From assembly GCA_004028765.1 (NCBI GenBank), contig SAIX01000098.1, forward strand, positions 1 through 48,467: a stretch of DNA of 48,467 nucleotides, in the 5' to 3' direction. The DNA comes from Chitinophagaceae bacterium (GTDB taxonomy: Bacteria; Bacteroidota; Bacteroidia; Chitinophagales; Chitinophagaceae). Position 1 is the stretch's first letter. Every line of letters starts with the position of its first letter. A program made the translations under genes and the position numbers. This document shows positions 35,362 through 43,493 of the stretch, piece by piece. Under the pieces are notes generated by a model, which saw only the letters and a program-made list of their open reading frames with translations, ran no database searches and was not told the origin of the DNA.

Positions 35362-35580
35362 GTGAACGGTGAGGAGGTTTTTAGTTAGGAGTTAGGAGTT
35401 AGGAGTTAGGAGTTAAAAGTTGATAGTTAAAATCATACTATCTAAACCATTTTAACCACCTCCGCAAAACTCCGCGCCCCTTGCGGCTTAGCCGGTGAAC
35501 AGGTGAATGGGCAGTGGTGAATGGTGAGTATTTATTCACGAATCCGATATCCGCTAATTCGTAATTCGCTAATCAAATAA
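35362..35580 (-). repeat. Intergenic repeat, copy C (inverted), with a heptamer array
   Basis: Inverted relative to copies A and B. Four tandem AGTTAGG units lie at 35383-35410. They run into the core at about 35408-35445, which reads as the reverse complement of the cores in copies A and B. The blocks GGTTAAAA, TTGCGGAGGTGG, CCGCAAGG, CACCTGTTCACC and TTCGTGAATA follow in reverse order to about 35575. This copy fills the 255-bp convergent gap between the oxidoreductase gene and the monooxygenase-like gene. Confidence 0.85.
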
Positions 35581-35610
35581 ATATTGATCCACTCATAAAA
35601 CTCCTTTACC

Positions 35611-35979
35611 CTATTTTTCAGCTTGAATCACCGCTTCTACTTCCGATAGCTCGAGCGCTTTTACCATTCCGGCTGTAGCCGTTTTGTATTTTTTAAAATG
35701 CGGCGCTTCGCGGTGGGCGAGATAGGCCTGTTCACTGGCATATTGTTCGAAGATCGTAATGATAAATGGGTGGGTTTTATCTGTAAATACGCGGTAACTG
35801 ATCACGCCGGGTTCTTCACGCACCGCAGTCTGCATCTGCTCTTTCAGTAAAAGCATATACGGCTTCAGTTGTGCCGAATCTACCGTGATCCTTGCGATGC
35901 GGGTTACGGGTTTGTTTGCCTGGGCGGTTATGGTTGCACTCATAAAAAGAAAAAAAGTGAGGGATACAATTATTTTCAT
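35611..35979 (-). CDS. Secreted antibiotic-biosynthesis-monooxygenase-like (ABM) protein
   Basis: A protein of 122 residues from ATG 35979, with a signal peptide ending ITAQA (residues 1-21). The remaining 100 residues form one ABM domain: strands and helices with LKPYMLLLKEQMQTAV, EEPGVISYRVF, FIITIFEQYASEQAYLAHRE and PHFKKYKTA. The pattern EQYASEQAYLAH is typical of the family. ABM domains are small dimeric ferredoxin-like folds found in oxidases of quinones and aromatic compounds, and many have no known reaction. Its export to the periplasm is unusual for the family but is seen in Bacteroidota. It is convergent with the oxidoreductase gene. Substrate unknown. Confidence 0.85.
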   Translation of the reverse strand: MKIIVSLTFFLFMSATITAQANKPVTRIARITVDSAQLKPYMLLLKEQMQTAVREEPGVISYRVFTDKTHPFIITIFEQYASEQAYLAHREAPHFKKYKTATAGMVKALELSEVEAVIQAEK

Positions 35980-36151
35980 ATTAACAAGTTAATGGATTGC
36001 TGAATTAGCGGATTAACGGATTGGCGGATAGTGGGCTTTGATAAGCGTATTTAATAATTTGTGACTATCAAATGATGAATAAGAGAGGGCGGCTTAGATA
36101 CAAATTTTACATAGTCATACGCTTTTCGTCTTTATGATCAGGCGATCGGTT

Positions 36152-37423
36152 TCACTTCGACTTCCATACAACACCCCCCTTCATCACCCAACTGATTTCC
36201 TGCAATGCTTTGATATCCTTTGTGGGATCCATTTTCATGGCAATGATATCCGCAAATGCACCAGGAATGATCTCTCCGATCTTTCCTCGTTTATCTAGTA
36301 AATCGGCAGCCGTGGTAGTTGCCGTCTGGATGGCTTTGATCGGATCCAAACCCCACTGTACAAAATATTCAAAATCCTTTGCCTGTGGCAATTTCCAGTC
36401 ATACCCTCCAATGTCCGTTCCGTAGGCCAGCTTTACACCCATGCCGATGGCCTTCTTGAAAGTTGATTCGATCGATTGCTGAAATTGCAGGTTTATCGGG
36501 CTTCCCAGTTTTGCCCTCCCTTCCGCCACATAGGCATTTACAAATAAAGTGGGGCACCAGTAAATTCCCTTCGATGCCATCAGCTTCATACATTCTTCAT
36601 CCATGCCGCTGCCATGCTCAATCGTAGATGCTCCGGCATTGATCGCTGCAATGATCCCATCCCTCGTCATGGCATGTGCCGCCAGTCTTTTTCTACTACG
36701 GGTGGTTTCATCTCCGATTGCACTGATCTCTTCTGTTGTAAAATTTGGTAAGGATCTGAAACTTCCATCTTCCAGCCGGTAATAACCACGGTCTGCATAA
36801 ATCTTGATCCAGTCCGCTCCCGCCTCAAGCTGTTGCCGTACAGCCCTTCTTGCCTCATCTGCACCTGTTATCTCCTGCACGCCTTTTGGCATCTTCAGTT
36901 CCCAGGCATATTCTAAAGATTTGATGGGATAGTGACCCGTTGTATTGATCGCCAAAGTTGAAACAAACAACCGGGGGCCTGCCATTTCTCCGTTTTCAAT
37001 CGCCCGTTTTAAATCCACATCGGCATATCCTGCACCTTCTGTTCCCAGGTCACGAATCGTAGTAAACCCATTCATCAGGGATTGGTAACAGCTTTTTACT
37101 GCACGGATGGTCCGGTATGGGATGGATTCTTTCAGGAGTTGTACATCATAATCTTCACTCGTAATATCTCCCTGCAACAGCACATGTGTGTGGCAGTCGA
37201 TCATTCCCGGCATCACAAAGGCATCGGATAAATCGATCGTGGTATCGGCTTTCATTTCACCACCAACAGAAACAATGGTACTCCCCTTTACATAGATCAC
37301 CTGTTTGGTTTTGATGCTGCCGGTTCTCGTGTCGAGTAGTTTACCACATTTGATGGCAATTGTTTTCTGCGCAGTTACACCCAGGCACGTGCATAAAAAG
37401 ACTATAAAAATGATACTTCTCAT
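36152..37423 (-). CDS. Secreted amidohydrolase-family protein
   Basis: A protein of 423 residues from ATG 37423, with signal peptide MRSIIFIVFLCTCLGVTAQ. The metal centre of the amidohydrolase superfamily is present: His78 and His80 (DCHTHV), Lys207 as probable carboxylated lysine (WIKIYAD), His250 (AAHAMTRDG), His270 (TIEHGSG) and Asp337 (YGTDIGG). This set is that of the binuclear imidazolonepropionase/Xaa-Pro dipeptidase-like branch. It hydrolyses amide or related bonds in the periplasm; the substrate is not told. The family often works on dipeptides or cyclic amides. It stands alone, 172 bp from the monooxygenase-like gene. Confidence 0.92.
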   Translation of the reverse strand: MRSIIFIVFLCTCLGVTAQKTIAIKCGKLLDTRTGSIKTKQVIYVKGSTIVSVGGEMKADTTIDLSDAFVMPGMIDCHTHVLLQGDITSEDYDVQLLKESIPYRTIRAVKSCYQSLMNGFTTIRDLGTEGAGYADVDLKRAIENGEMAGPRLFVSTLAINTTGHYPIKSLEYAWELKMPKGVQEITGADEARRAVRQQLEAGADWIKIYADRGYYRLEDGSFRSLPNFTTEEISAIGDETTRSRKRLAAHAMTRDGIIAAINAGASTIEHGSGMDEECMKLMASKGIYWCPTLFVNAYVAEGRAKLGSPINLQFQQSIESTFKKAIGMGVKLAYGTDIGGYDWKLPQAKDFEYFVQWGLDPIKAIQTATTTAADLLDKRGKIGEIIPGAFADIIAMKMDPTKDIKALQEISWVMKGGVVWKSK

Positions 37424-37676
37424 ATCTCGGTATTTTCTTTGTTAGTCCTGACAAGTTAAGAAAATCCCGAAAACACGCTACGGCCTGCTTTACACATTTA
37501 GGGGCTTGAAAATGTATCGCTGATTTTCACTTAAGTGGTTTAGGGTCTTCATTCCATCGTCGTTTAATTATTTGAATTGAATGACCATAAAACATAAACA
37601 CAACTATTAAGAAATTGTGAAAAGGCGCGTTGTTTGAACAAATAAAACATTCTACCGTTGAAAAAGAAAAACAACC

Positions 37677-38180
37677 ATGAAAATTAAATTACTATTTGTA
37701 CTCCTGATGGGAGCAATGCTTACTGCATCCGCTCAAAAAACGGTAGTGGATGTAGCTGTTGGTTCAAAAGACCACACAACATTGGTAGCAGCTGTAAAAG
37801 CAGCAGGTTTGGTAGCAACTTTGCAGGGAGCTGGCCCGTTCACTGTTTTTGCACCCGTGAATGATGCCTTTGCCAAATTACCAAAAGGAACGCTTGACAA
37901 TTTATTAAAGCCCGAAAACAAAGCAACGCTGGCAAAAATTCTTACCTATCATGTTGTTGCCGGCAATTTAGATGCTGCTGCTGTTGTAAAAGCAATTAAA
38001 GATGGCAAAGGAAAAGCCACTGTACCAACAGTGAGCGGCGGGAGCCTTACTGCTTCCTTAAAAGATGGCAAGGTAATTTTGACCGACGAGAAAGGCGGAA
38101 CCGCAACGGTTGTAGCCACTGATCTGAAAGCAGGAAATGGTGTTGTGCATGTTATCAATGCCGTTGTAATGCCTAAATAA
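37677..38180 (+). CDS. Secreted fasciclin (FAS1) domain protein
   Basis: A protein of 167 residues from ATG 37677. A signal peptide (MKIKLLFVLLMGAMLTASAQ) is followed by one FAS1 domain. The H1 motif is PFTVFAPVNDAFAKLPKGTLDNLL (about residues 54-77, key residues TVFAP and NDAF), the YH motif is LTYHVVAG, and the end is GVVHVINAVVMPK. FAS1 proteins of bacteria are secreted and act in adhesion or polymer contact; many carry no known function. It stands alone with a clear terminator after it. Confidence 0.95.
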   Translation: MKIKLLFVLLMGAMLTASAQKTVVDVAVGSKDHTTLVAAVKAAGLVATLQGAGPFTVFAPVNDAFAKLPKGTLDNLLKPENKATLAKILTYHVVAGNLDAAAVVKAIKDGKGKATVPTVSGGSLTASLKDGKVILTDEKGGTATVVATDLKAGNGVVHVINAVVMPK

Positions 38181-38199
38181 AGAAGTTATTGTTCTTTCG

Positions 38200-38232
38200 A
38201 AAAGGTGGTGTGTTATTACATCACCTTTTTGT
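38200..38232 (+). terminator. Rho-independent terminator of the FAS1 gene
   Basis: An imperfect stem of about 10 bp (AAAGGTGGTG at 38201-38210 with CATCACCTTT at 38219-38228, one G-T pair) with a loop of 8 bases. It is followed by T-rich sequence to 38237. It lies 20 bp after the stop. Confidence 0.8.
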
Positions 38233-38383
38233 TTTTTAATAGTACACACATCCTGTAAAATTCCAGATAATATAAAAACAACGCCGCTTTCAGATTGTGT
38301 ATTCACCATTGCAGGTCACGATCACTGCATGATTGAATTTATATATGCTTTTATTCAAAAAATATTTCCGGTTTCAATATCCG

Positions 38384-39691
38384 CTACGCAGGCAAAGCAT
38401 AGCCATTGTTGTATTTTTTTGTATAGTACCGGTCATTCAGGGCGGGATCTGTAAACCTGTTCTGCTTTGCATCCCAGAATACTTTTTGTTCTGATCTGAA
38501 CGCTATATTTCCCATTTGTGCAATGGTAGCGATATGGGCCCCTTCTTCTATATTACAATGAAGCTTTTCCGGTTGATTTTCCTGAATGGCATTGATGAAA
38601 TTGACCCAATGCAGTTCTAAACCATTATCTGTGCTTGCATGAAAGGGTACCGCAATTTTATTGCGCGACTGGCGCTCTTCAATCACTTCCCAGCCCCCTC
38701 TGTTTAAAATAAGCGTGCCGTTATTGCCTATAAATGCTATCCCGTGATCACGGTTGTAAGATCCATTGTCGATTCCCATTGCCGAATCCCAGACCAGGTT
38801 AAATGTATCGAACTCATACAGGGAGGTTAAAGTGTCCGGTGTTTCTTCATATAAATCCGGGTAGGCAAATTTCCCGCCCAATGCACTTACACTTTTGGGA
38901 TTTGCCGCCTTCATACCCTGAATGCCATAATCCAGTAAATGAACCCCCCAGTCAGTCATCAGTCCGCCGGCATAATCCCAGAACCACCTGAAATGAAAAT
39001 GAAACCTGCTCGCATTAAAAGCCCGCATCGGTGCCGGACCAATCCAGGTAGCATAATCAATTCCTTGTGGAACGGGTGTATCGGGCACAACCGGCTGTGG
39101 CTTCATCCAGCCCTGGTAACACCATACTTTTACTGTTCTGATATTCCCTAAAACACCGGAGTGCACAAAAGCCAATGCTTCACGGAAATGATTCTGGCTT
39201 CTTTGCCATTGCCCCACCTGTACAATATTTTTATACCTTTTTTGAGCGGCTATCATAGCATTGCATTCCCCGATAGAATTTCCGCAGGGTTTTTCTACAT
39301 ACACATGTTTCCCTGATTCACTTGCATGGATCATCTGCAATGCATGCCAGTGATCGGGCGTGCCGATGATCACCACATCAATATCTTTCCTGTCCATGAT
39401 ACGCCTGTAATCGCCATAGGTATCAATGGTGGTAACCGATGGCTGCTTGGTTAACAATTCCGCTTTACGCTTTGCCAGCACATTGCTGTCTATATCACAC
39501 AAAGCCACTACCTGTACATTGGGTACTTTCAAGGCAGCCAGGGTATTACTCCATCCCATTCCATTCACACCAATGGTGGCAACCCTTATTGTATCGTTGG
39601 CTTTGAAACTGTGGAGCGGGAGAAATTGTTGGGTAAACAATCCGCCTGAAGCAAGGCCCACCTGTTTAATGAATATACGCCTGGTGCTCAT
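38384..39691 (-). CDS. Gfo/Idh/MocA-family oxidoreductase, Tat-exported (second member)
   Basis: A protein of 435 residues from ATG 39691. The N-terminus [18 protein letters not shown] is a twin-arginine signal. The dinucleotide-binding strand and loop (ATIGVNGMG) and GKHVYVEKP with Lys134 mark the family. The C-terminal half includes [19 protein letters not shown], matching exported Bacteroidota members. It differs from the member at 33925 by lacking the long C-terminal extension, and the two are not close paralogues by eye. The substrate is unknown. The gene stands alone and points left. Confidence 0.92.
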   Translation of the reverse strand: MSTRRIFIKQVGLASGGLFTQQFLPLHSFKANDTIRVATIGVNGMGWSNTLAALKVPNVQVVALCDIDSNVLAKRKAELLTKQPSVTTIDTYGDYRRIMDRKDIDVVIIGTPDHWHALQMIHASESGKHVYVEKPCGNSIGECNAMIAAQKRYKNIVQVGQWQRSQNHFREALAFVHSGVLGNIRTVKVWCYQGWMKPQPVVPDTPVPQGIDYATWIGPAPMRAFNASRFHFHFRWFWDYAGGLMTDWGVHLLDYGIQGMKAANPKSVSALGGKFAYPDLYEETPDTLTSLYEFDTFNLVWDSAMGIDNGSYNRDHGIAFIGNNGTLILNRGGWEVIEERQSRNKIAVPFHASTDNGLELHWVNFINAIQENQPEKLHCNIEEGAHIATIAQMGNIAFRSEQKVFWDAKQNRFTDPALNDRYYTKKYNNGYALPA

Positions 39692-40036
39692 GTTGGTTTT
39701 TTTAATGGATCAATGTACAAAATGAATTTTGAAAAAGTAGTACAGTTTTCCGGTGAAAGCGGGAGGTGGGAAAGGTGAAAAGTGAGTGGTCAATGGTGAA
39801 TCGTGAGACGTGAGTATAGAACTGGTCTCTGTGAACCCTGTATCTCTGTGTTGGAAAAAAATCATGAATCCTGCCTGCGGCAGACAGGCCCGTATCGGAA
39901 ACGGTTTGGAAATCTGCTTCGTATTGAATAGTCAATAGAGAGTAAGACATCCGGCTTAACCATTTTAACCAGGCCTCTGTTAATGCGTCAATTCATAATC
40001 CGGTAATCCGTATTTCACTCATTGTCCTAAAAAATA
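39692..40036. repeat. Gene-free region with repeat fragments and the GCCTG-type palindrome
   Basis: No gene is convincing in the 398-bp gap (39692-40089). TGGTCAATGGTGAATCGTGAG near 39786-39806 resembles the mirrored blocks of repeats A-C. CCTGCCTGCGGCAGACAGG near 39874-39892 is an imperfect palindrome preceded by ATGAAT. Its near copy (CCTGCCTGCGGGAGACAG) is at about 40873-40890 after CTGAAT. TTTCACTCATTG ends the stretch before the ArsR-controlled promoter. Fragments of this kind are usual in Bacteroidota intergenic DNA. Confidence 0.55.
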
Positions 40037-40067
40037 TTTGGTAACTTAAAAGTTACGCATATATTTG
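40037..40067 (+). promoter_or_regulatory. Bacteroidota housekeeping promoter of the AHSA1-ArsR operon
   Basis: TTTG at 40037-40040, 19 bases, then TATATTTG at 40060-40067. This is an exact match to the Bacteroidota consensus TTTG-N19-TAnnTTTG. The AHSA1 gene ATG is 22 bp after the -7 element, so the leader is short. Confidence 0.9.
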
Positions 40068-40084
40068 TGTAACCTAAAAGTTAC
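40041..40084 (+). promoter_or_regulatory. Two palindromic operators for the ArsR regulator
   Basis: Site 1 (40041-40056) reads GTAACTTAAAAGTTAC, with 7-bp arms around AA. Site 2 (40069-40084) reads GTAACCTAAAAGTTAC and differs by one base. Their centres are 28 bp apart. Site 1 fills the spacer between the -33 and -7 elements and site 2 follows the -7 element, so a bound regulator would block the polymerase. The gene after the AHSA1 gene encodes an ArsR regulator, which likely binds here. Confidence 0.85.
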
Positions 40085-40089
40085 ATATT

Positions 40090-40518
40090 ATGCAAAAAGA
40101 AATCACCCAAAAATGGTTTTTCAGTCAATCACCCGCCGAAGTCTGGGATTATCTCACCAAACCCGAACTCATCGAACAATGGCTGATGAAAACCGATTTT
40201 CAGCCGGTACACGGCCACAAATTCTGTTTTACATTCACTGCAAAACCGGGCAGCCTGTATGAGGGTATTGTACATTGTGAAGTGCTGGAGATAAAACCTT
40301 ATACTGATCTTTCCTATACCTGGAATGGCGGCACACAGGACAAGAGCAGGGCATTCAACTCAAAAGTGGCATGGACGCTTGTTCCGAAGGATAATGGGAC
40401 AGAATTGCAGTTACGACATACCGGTTTTGAGTTTCCGGATGATATACTCAACCACAGCAATGGCTGGAACAGCTGTCTTAAAAAAATGGAAGATCATATC
40501 AACAATGTTCAGCAATGA
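40090..40518 (+). CDS. AHSA1/SRPBCC-family protein
   Basis: A protein of 142 residues from ATG 40090. The START/SRPBCC-like fold is shown by FFSQSPAEVWDYLTKPELIEQWLM at the N-terminus (key residues PAEVWDYLT and QWLM) and by TELQLRHTGF and NGWNSCLKKMEDHI near the C-terminus. Such proteins bind small hydrophobic ligands or resemble the Hsp90 activator Aha1. They are very commonly paired with an ArsR regulator, as here. The ATGA overlap with the next gene shows translational coupling. The ligand is unknown. Confidence 0.93.
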   Translation: MQKEITQKWFFSQSPAEVWDYLTKPELIEQWLMKTDFQPVHGHKFCFTFTAKPGSLYEGIVHCEVLEIKPYTDLSYTWNGGTQDKSRAFNSKVAWTLVPKDNGTELQLRHTGFEFPDDILNHSNGWNSCLKKMEDHINNVQQ

Positions 40519-40850
40519 AAACAAACACGCTTGACGCTTTCCAGGTGATTGCAGACCCGAGCAGGAGACAGATGCTAATGATGCTCTCCAAAGACAGCAT
40601 GACCATCAATGCAATTGCCGACAATTTTGATATGAGCCGCCCCGCTGTGTCGAAGCACATCAAACTGCTGTACACAGCGGGCTTCATTACCATTAAAGAT
40701 ATCGGAAGGGAAAGGCATTGTATACTGAAACAGGATGGCTTTCAGGAGCTGCAGGATTTCATTAATTTCTTCGACAAATTCTGGACGGCAAGGCTGGGTA
40801 AGCTGCAATCGATCCTGAACAGCAAACAGGCGAAGCACGGGCGTGACTGA
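40515..40850 (+). CDS. ArsR-family transcriptional repressor
   Basis: A protein of 111 residues from ATG 40515, which overlaps the AHSA1 stop by 4 bp. The winged helix is at about residues 15-65: DPSRRQMLMMLSKDS, NAIADNFDMSRPAVSKHIKLLYTAGFI and the wing IKDIGRERHCIL. There is no CxC metal site, so it is not an obvious metal sensor; it belongs to the group that pairs with AHSA1 proteins. It probably represses its own operon at the two palindromes upstream. Confidence 0.93.
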   Translation: MKTNTLDAFQVIADPSRRQMLMMLSKDSMTINAIADNFDMSRPAVSKHIKLLYTAGFITIKDIGRERHCILKQDGFQELQDFINFFDKFWTARLGKLQSILNSKQAKHGRD

Positions 40851-41090
40851 CGAGTTCGTGAAACCTGAATCCTGCCTGCGGGAGACAGATAGTCTCTGTG
40901 TGACAGTGTCTCCGAGATATCTGTGTTAGAAATAACCTGAATTAATCTCTCACCTGCTTTAAACACTTAACTATTTTAACGGATGCGTGTTTCGTCGTCA
41001 GTATTGAATGGTGAATTCACAACACCACAATCCGTAATCATTGAATGTAGGCTTCATTATTGCACAATCCAATCAAATTGACCCAGGCAA

Positions 41091-41427
41091 TCCGGAGCAA
41101 ACTGACCCATATTTTTGCTGGCGTAAGATTGCAAGCTCCTTTGATCCTTCTCTCACTCTTGCTGCATAACCTGTATTCTGGATCTTCTCCCCATTCTCTT
41201 TAAGTTACTCTATTTACATCATCGTTGTCCAGTTCATTTGATCGTACACAGAACTGTTATATATCAATACTTTGATCGTATTGCGTTGTTGCTGATTGAT
41301 ATTTGATTGCTGCTGGAGCTGCATTGAATGTACGCGTACATTCAATTTTAACGCGAAGAATATCTCGTATTCTGATTGCTGGAAGTGGGTCAACTTCAGG
41401 TGGGTGACATGGGTCAGTTTAGACCGG
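41091..41427. mobile_element. IS-like relic with 20-bp inverted ends
   Basis: The left end at 41091-41110 reads TCCGGAGCAAACTGACCCAT; the right end at 41408-41427, read on the other strand, is TCCGGTCTAAACTGACCCAT, so 17 of 20 bases match. A second TTGACCCA block follows at each side (41078-41086 and, inverted, about 41386-41396). These multiple TGACCC boxes recall the ends of IS21-type elements, but no transposase frame is present, and the family call is tentative. The span is only 337 bp, so this is a decayed or non-autonomous copy. Confidence 0.5.
41324..41345. repeat. Perfect 22-bp palindrome inside the IS-like relic
   Basis: The 22 bases read the same on both strands; the centre is GTACGCGTAC and the arms start TTGAATG. 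It has no loop, as for a protein-binding site rather than an RNA hairpin. The left arm TTGAATGTA also occurs near 41041. Confidence 0.75.
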
Positions 41428-41620
41428 AACTCATTGTAACATCAAAACCGGATTCAGTTGATCTGAGTGATCGGATTTTGCACTTCTCTTTGCTGTATTT
41501 GGTTCAAACTCATTTTTTTTCTGCTAATTTCCATGAGTCACGTTATTATTAATTTTAATACAATAAAAGAGGTTATAAGCAAGATTTTATCTGATTGTTT
41601 GACCAAGGTTCGACCAAAAG

Positions 41621-41654
41621 AAAAAGGCTTCCAAGCGATTTGCTTGGAAGCCTT
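41621..41654 (-). terminator. Rho-independent terminator after tRNA-Phe
   Basis: A perfect 13-bp stem (41624-41636 with 41642-41654), 5-base loop, then T-run on the minus strand (41625-41621). It lies 10 bp after the 3' end of the tRNA gene. Confidence 0.9.
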
Positions 41655-41664
41655 ATCTGGCTTG

Positions 41665-41737
41665 TGGTGTGGGCCGGGATCGAACCGGCGACACAAGGAT
41701 TTTCAGTCCTTTGCTCTACCGACTGAGCTACCGCACC
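41665..41737 (-). tRNA. tRNA-Phe (GAA)
   Basis: The minus strand folds as a tRNA. Acceptor GGTGCGG pairs with CCACACC, the D-arm is GCTC/GAGC, the anticodon stem AAGGA/TCCTT holds CTGAAAA (anticodon GAA), and the T-arm is GCCGG/TTCGATC/CCGGC. The discriminator base is A and the CCA end is not encoded. Acceptor position 5 (C) faces A at position 68, a mismatch not seen in a perfect stem. The gene has its own terminator and lies 316 bp from asnS. Confidence 0.95.
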
Positions 41738-41891
41738 TTTTTCAGTCTGGAGTTAAGAGTCAGAAGTTTGGAGTACTCGTTCTGTTCTTACATCCTTTGT
41801 TTCTTCTTGTCCTTTGCTCGGACCTTATACCGGGTAATTAAAAATTAGAAATTAACAATTCATAATTTCTGATTTCTCTCCTTCGGGGTTG

Positions 41892-41899
41892 CAAATATA
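41892..41899 (-). promoter_or_regulatory. Possible -7 element (TATATTTG) upstream of tRNA-Phe
   Basis: On the minus strand this reads TATATTTG, an exact fit to TAnnTTTG. The -33 position at standard spacing is not TTTG. It lies about 155 bp upstream of the tRNA, so a long leader would be needed. Confidence 0.4.
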
Positions 41900-41969
41900 G
41901 GGGTTGAGGTGGGTTGTTCACGCATTATCAACAAAAAAATTACCGCCCTGGCTATTTTATCCATTTCCA

Positions 41970-42022
41970 GAGGTTTTGCCAGCGGGCAAAACCTCGCCCC
42001 TCTCTACGAGGTAGAGAGGGGC
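41970..42022. repeat. Two adjacent hairpins downstream of asnS
   Basis: Hairpin 1: an 11-bp stem 41970-41980 with 41985-41995 (GAGGTTTTGCC/GGCAAAACCTC), loop of 4. Hairpin 2: a 12-bp stem 41996-42007 with 42011-42022 (GCCCCTCTCTAC/GTAGAGAGGGGC), loop of 3. They abut and lie 32-85 bp after the asnS stop on the minus strand. No T-run directly follows. This is the only ordered structure seen in the 316-bp gap (41738-42053), besides the -7-like element. Confidence 0.75.
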
Positions 42023-42053
42023 AGACAAGCGAAGCGTTGTCGGGGTGAGTCGT

Positions 42054-43493
42054 TTAAAACTCGCAGTTCTTCGGCGTTCTCGCAAACGCAATCACATCCC
42101 GGATATTCGTCATTCCCGTTACAAACAATACCATCCTTTCAAATCCCAGTCCAAAGCCCGCATGCGGCACAGTTCCAAAGCGGCGGGTATCGAGGTACCA
42201 GCTTAACTCTTCGGCGGGTATCTGCATCTCCTGCATTCTCGCCTCCAGTTTATCAAGCCGCTCCTCTCTTTGTGAGCCACCCACAATTTCACCAATGCCC
42301 GGCGCCAGTATATCCATGGCAGCAACCGTTTTGCCATCGTCGTTCTGACGCATATAAAACGCCTTGATGTCTTTGGGATAATTGGTGAGGATCACCGGTT
42401 TTTTAAAATGCTTTTCCACCAGGTAACGCTCATGTTCGCTCTGTAGATCCACACCCCATCCTTCCACGAGGTACTGAAATTTCTTTTTCTTATTGTGATT
42501 GCTCTCTTTCAGTATCTCTATCGCCTCGGTATACGTGAGCCGCTGGAAATCGTTGTTCAGCACAAACTCCAGTTTTTCGATGAGGCCCATTTCGCTGCGC
42601 TTATCCTGCGGCAACTGTTTTTCTTCATCTGCCAGCCGCTGCGCGAGAAATGCAAGGTCTTCGCGGTTATGCTCCATCACATACCGGATCAGGTATTTGA
42701 TGAATTCTTCCGCCAGGTTCATATTGTCTTCGAGGTCATAAAACGCCATTTCGGGTTCAATCATCCAGAACTCGGCCAGGTGCCTGGTGGTATTCGAATT
42801 TTCTGCGCGGAACGTAGGGCCAAATGTATAGATCTCACTAAACGCCATAGCCCCCAGCTCTCCTTCAAGCTGGCCGCTTACCGTGAGGTTCGCACTCTTG
42901 CCAAAAAAATCTTCTTTGAAATTAATGCTGCCGTCTTCATTGCGTGGTGGGTTGTCCATCGGCAGCGTGGTAACGCGGAACATTTCTCCGGCACCTTCCG
43001 CATCACTTGCCGTGATAATGGGCGTATGCAGGTATACAAACCTCTTCTCGTTAAAAAAGCGGTGAACTGCAAATGCGAGTGAATGGCGGATACGGAATAC
43101 CGACCCGAATGTATTGGTACGGAAACGCAGGTGCGCTTTTTCGCGTAAAAATTCGAGGCTGTGTTTTTTGGGCTGCAAGGGATATTTTTCTGCATCACTG
43201 TCGCCCAGTATTTCAATTGTGTTCGCTTTTACTTCGATAGACTGCCCCTTGCCCACAGATGCCACCACCGTTCCTGATACTTTTACAGAAGCGCCGGTAG
43301 TTAGCCTTTTCAGCAAAGCCTCCTCAAATTCGCCGAGCGTGGCAACCACCTGTATGTTTTGGTTGGTGCTGCCATCATTCAATGCAATAAACTGGTTATT
43401 CCGGAAGGTTCTTACCCATCCCATTACCGTTACTTCCTGTCCTGCAGCGCCCTGGGCCAGCAGTTGTTTGATCTTGATCCTGTTGTTAAACAT
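42054..43493 (-). CDS. asnS: Asparaginyl-tRNA synthetase
   Basis: A protein of 479 residues from ATG 43493. It attaches asparagine to tRNA-Asn in the cytoplasm. The N-terminal OB-fold anticodon-binding domain is at about residues 15-110 ([22 protein letters not shown]). The class II catalytic domain follows. Motif 1 is near [26 protein letters not shown], motif 2 is [25 protein letters not shown], and motif 3 is [27 protein letters not shown]; key residues are [14 protein letters not shown] and GLGFERM. The [15 protein letters not shown] form separates it from AspS. Length fits the bacterial family. A -7-like element lies about 100 bp upstream. Confidence 0.96.
   Translation of the reverse strand: MFNNRIKIKQLLAQGAAGQEVTVMGWVRTFRNNQFIALNDGSTNQNIQVVATLGEFEEALLKRLTTGASVKVSGTVVASVGKGQSIEVKANTIEILGDSDAEKYPLQPKKHSLEFLREKAHLRFRTNTFGSVFRIRHSLAFAVHRFFNEKRFVYLHTPIITASDAEGAGEMFRVTTLPMDNPPRNEDGSINFKEDFFGKSANLTVSGQLEGELGAMAFSEIYTFGPTFRAENSNTTRHLAEFWMIEPEMAFYDLEDNMNLAEEFIKYLIRYVMEHNREDLAFLAQRLADEEKQLPQDKRSEMGLIEKLEFVLNNDFQRLTYTEAIEILKESNHNKKKKFQYLVEGWGVDLQSEHERYLVEKHFKKPVILTNYPKDIKAFYMRQNDDGKTVAAMDILAPGIGEIVGGSQREERLDKLEARMQEMQIPAEELSWYLDTRRFGTVPHAGFGLGFERMVLFVTGMTNIRDVIAFARTPKNCEF

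Larger units (their letters stand above)
40851..41664. other. Gene-free region of 814 bp with repeat fragments and an IS-like relic
   Basis: No gene survives inspection. Near 40873 lies CCTGCCTGCGGGAGACAG, a copy of the fragment at 39874. The stretch 40975-41060 resembles the mosaic seen beside repeats A-C. A 337-bp relic with inverted ends follows at 41091-41427. The rest is AT-rich up to the tRNA terminator. Confidence 0.6.

Noticed and set aside
35383..35410. Heptamer array as a CRISPR-like array
   Set aside because: The units are contiguous without spacers and there are no cas genes.
39702..39950. An 82-residue open frame on the minus strand
   Set aside because: It lies in repeat-like mosaic DNA and has no domain, signal peptide or conserved pattern.
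41467..41841. A 124-residue open frame on the plus strand
   Set aside because: It runs through the tRNA-Phe gene and its terminator, so it is not a gene.
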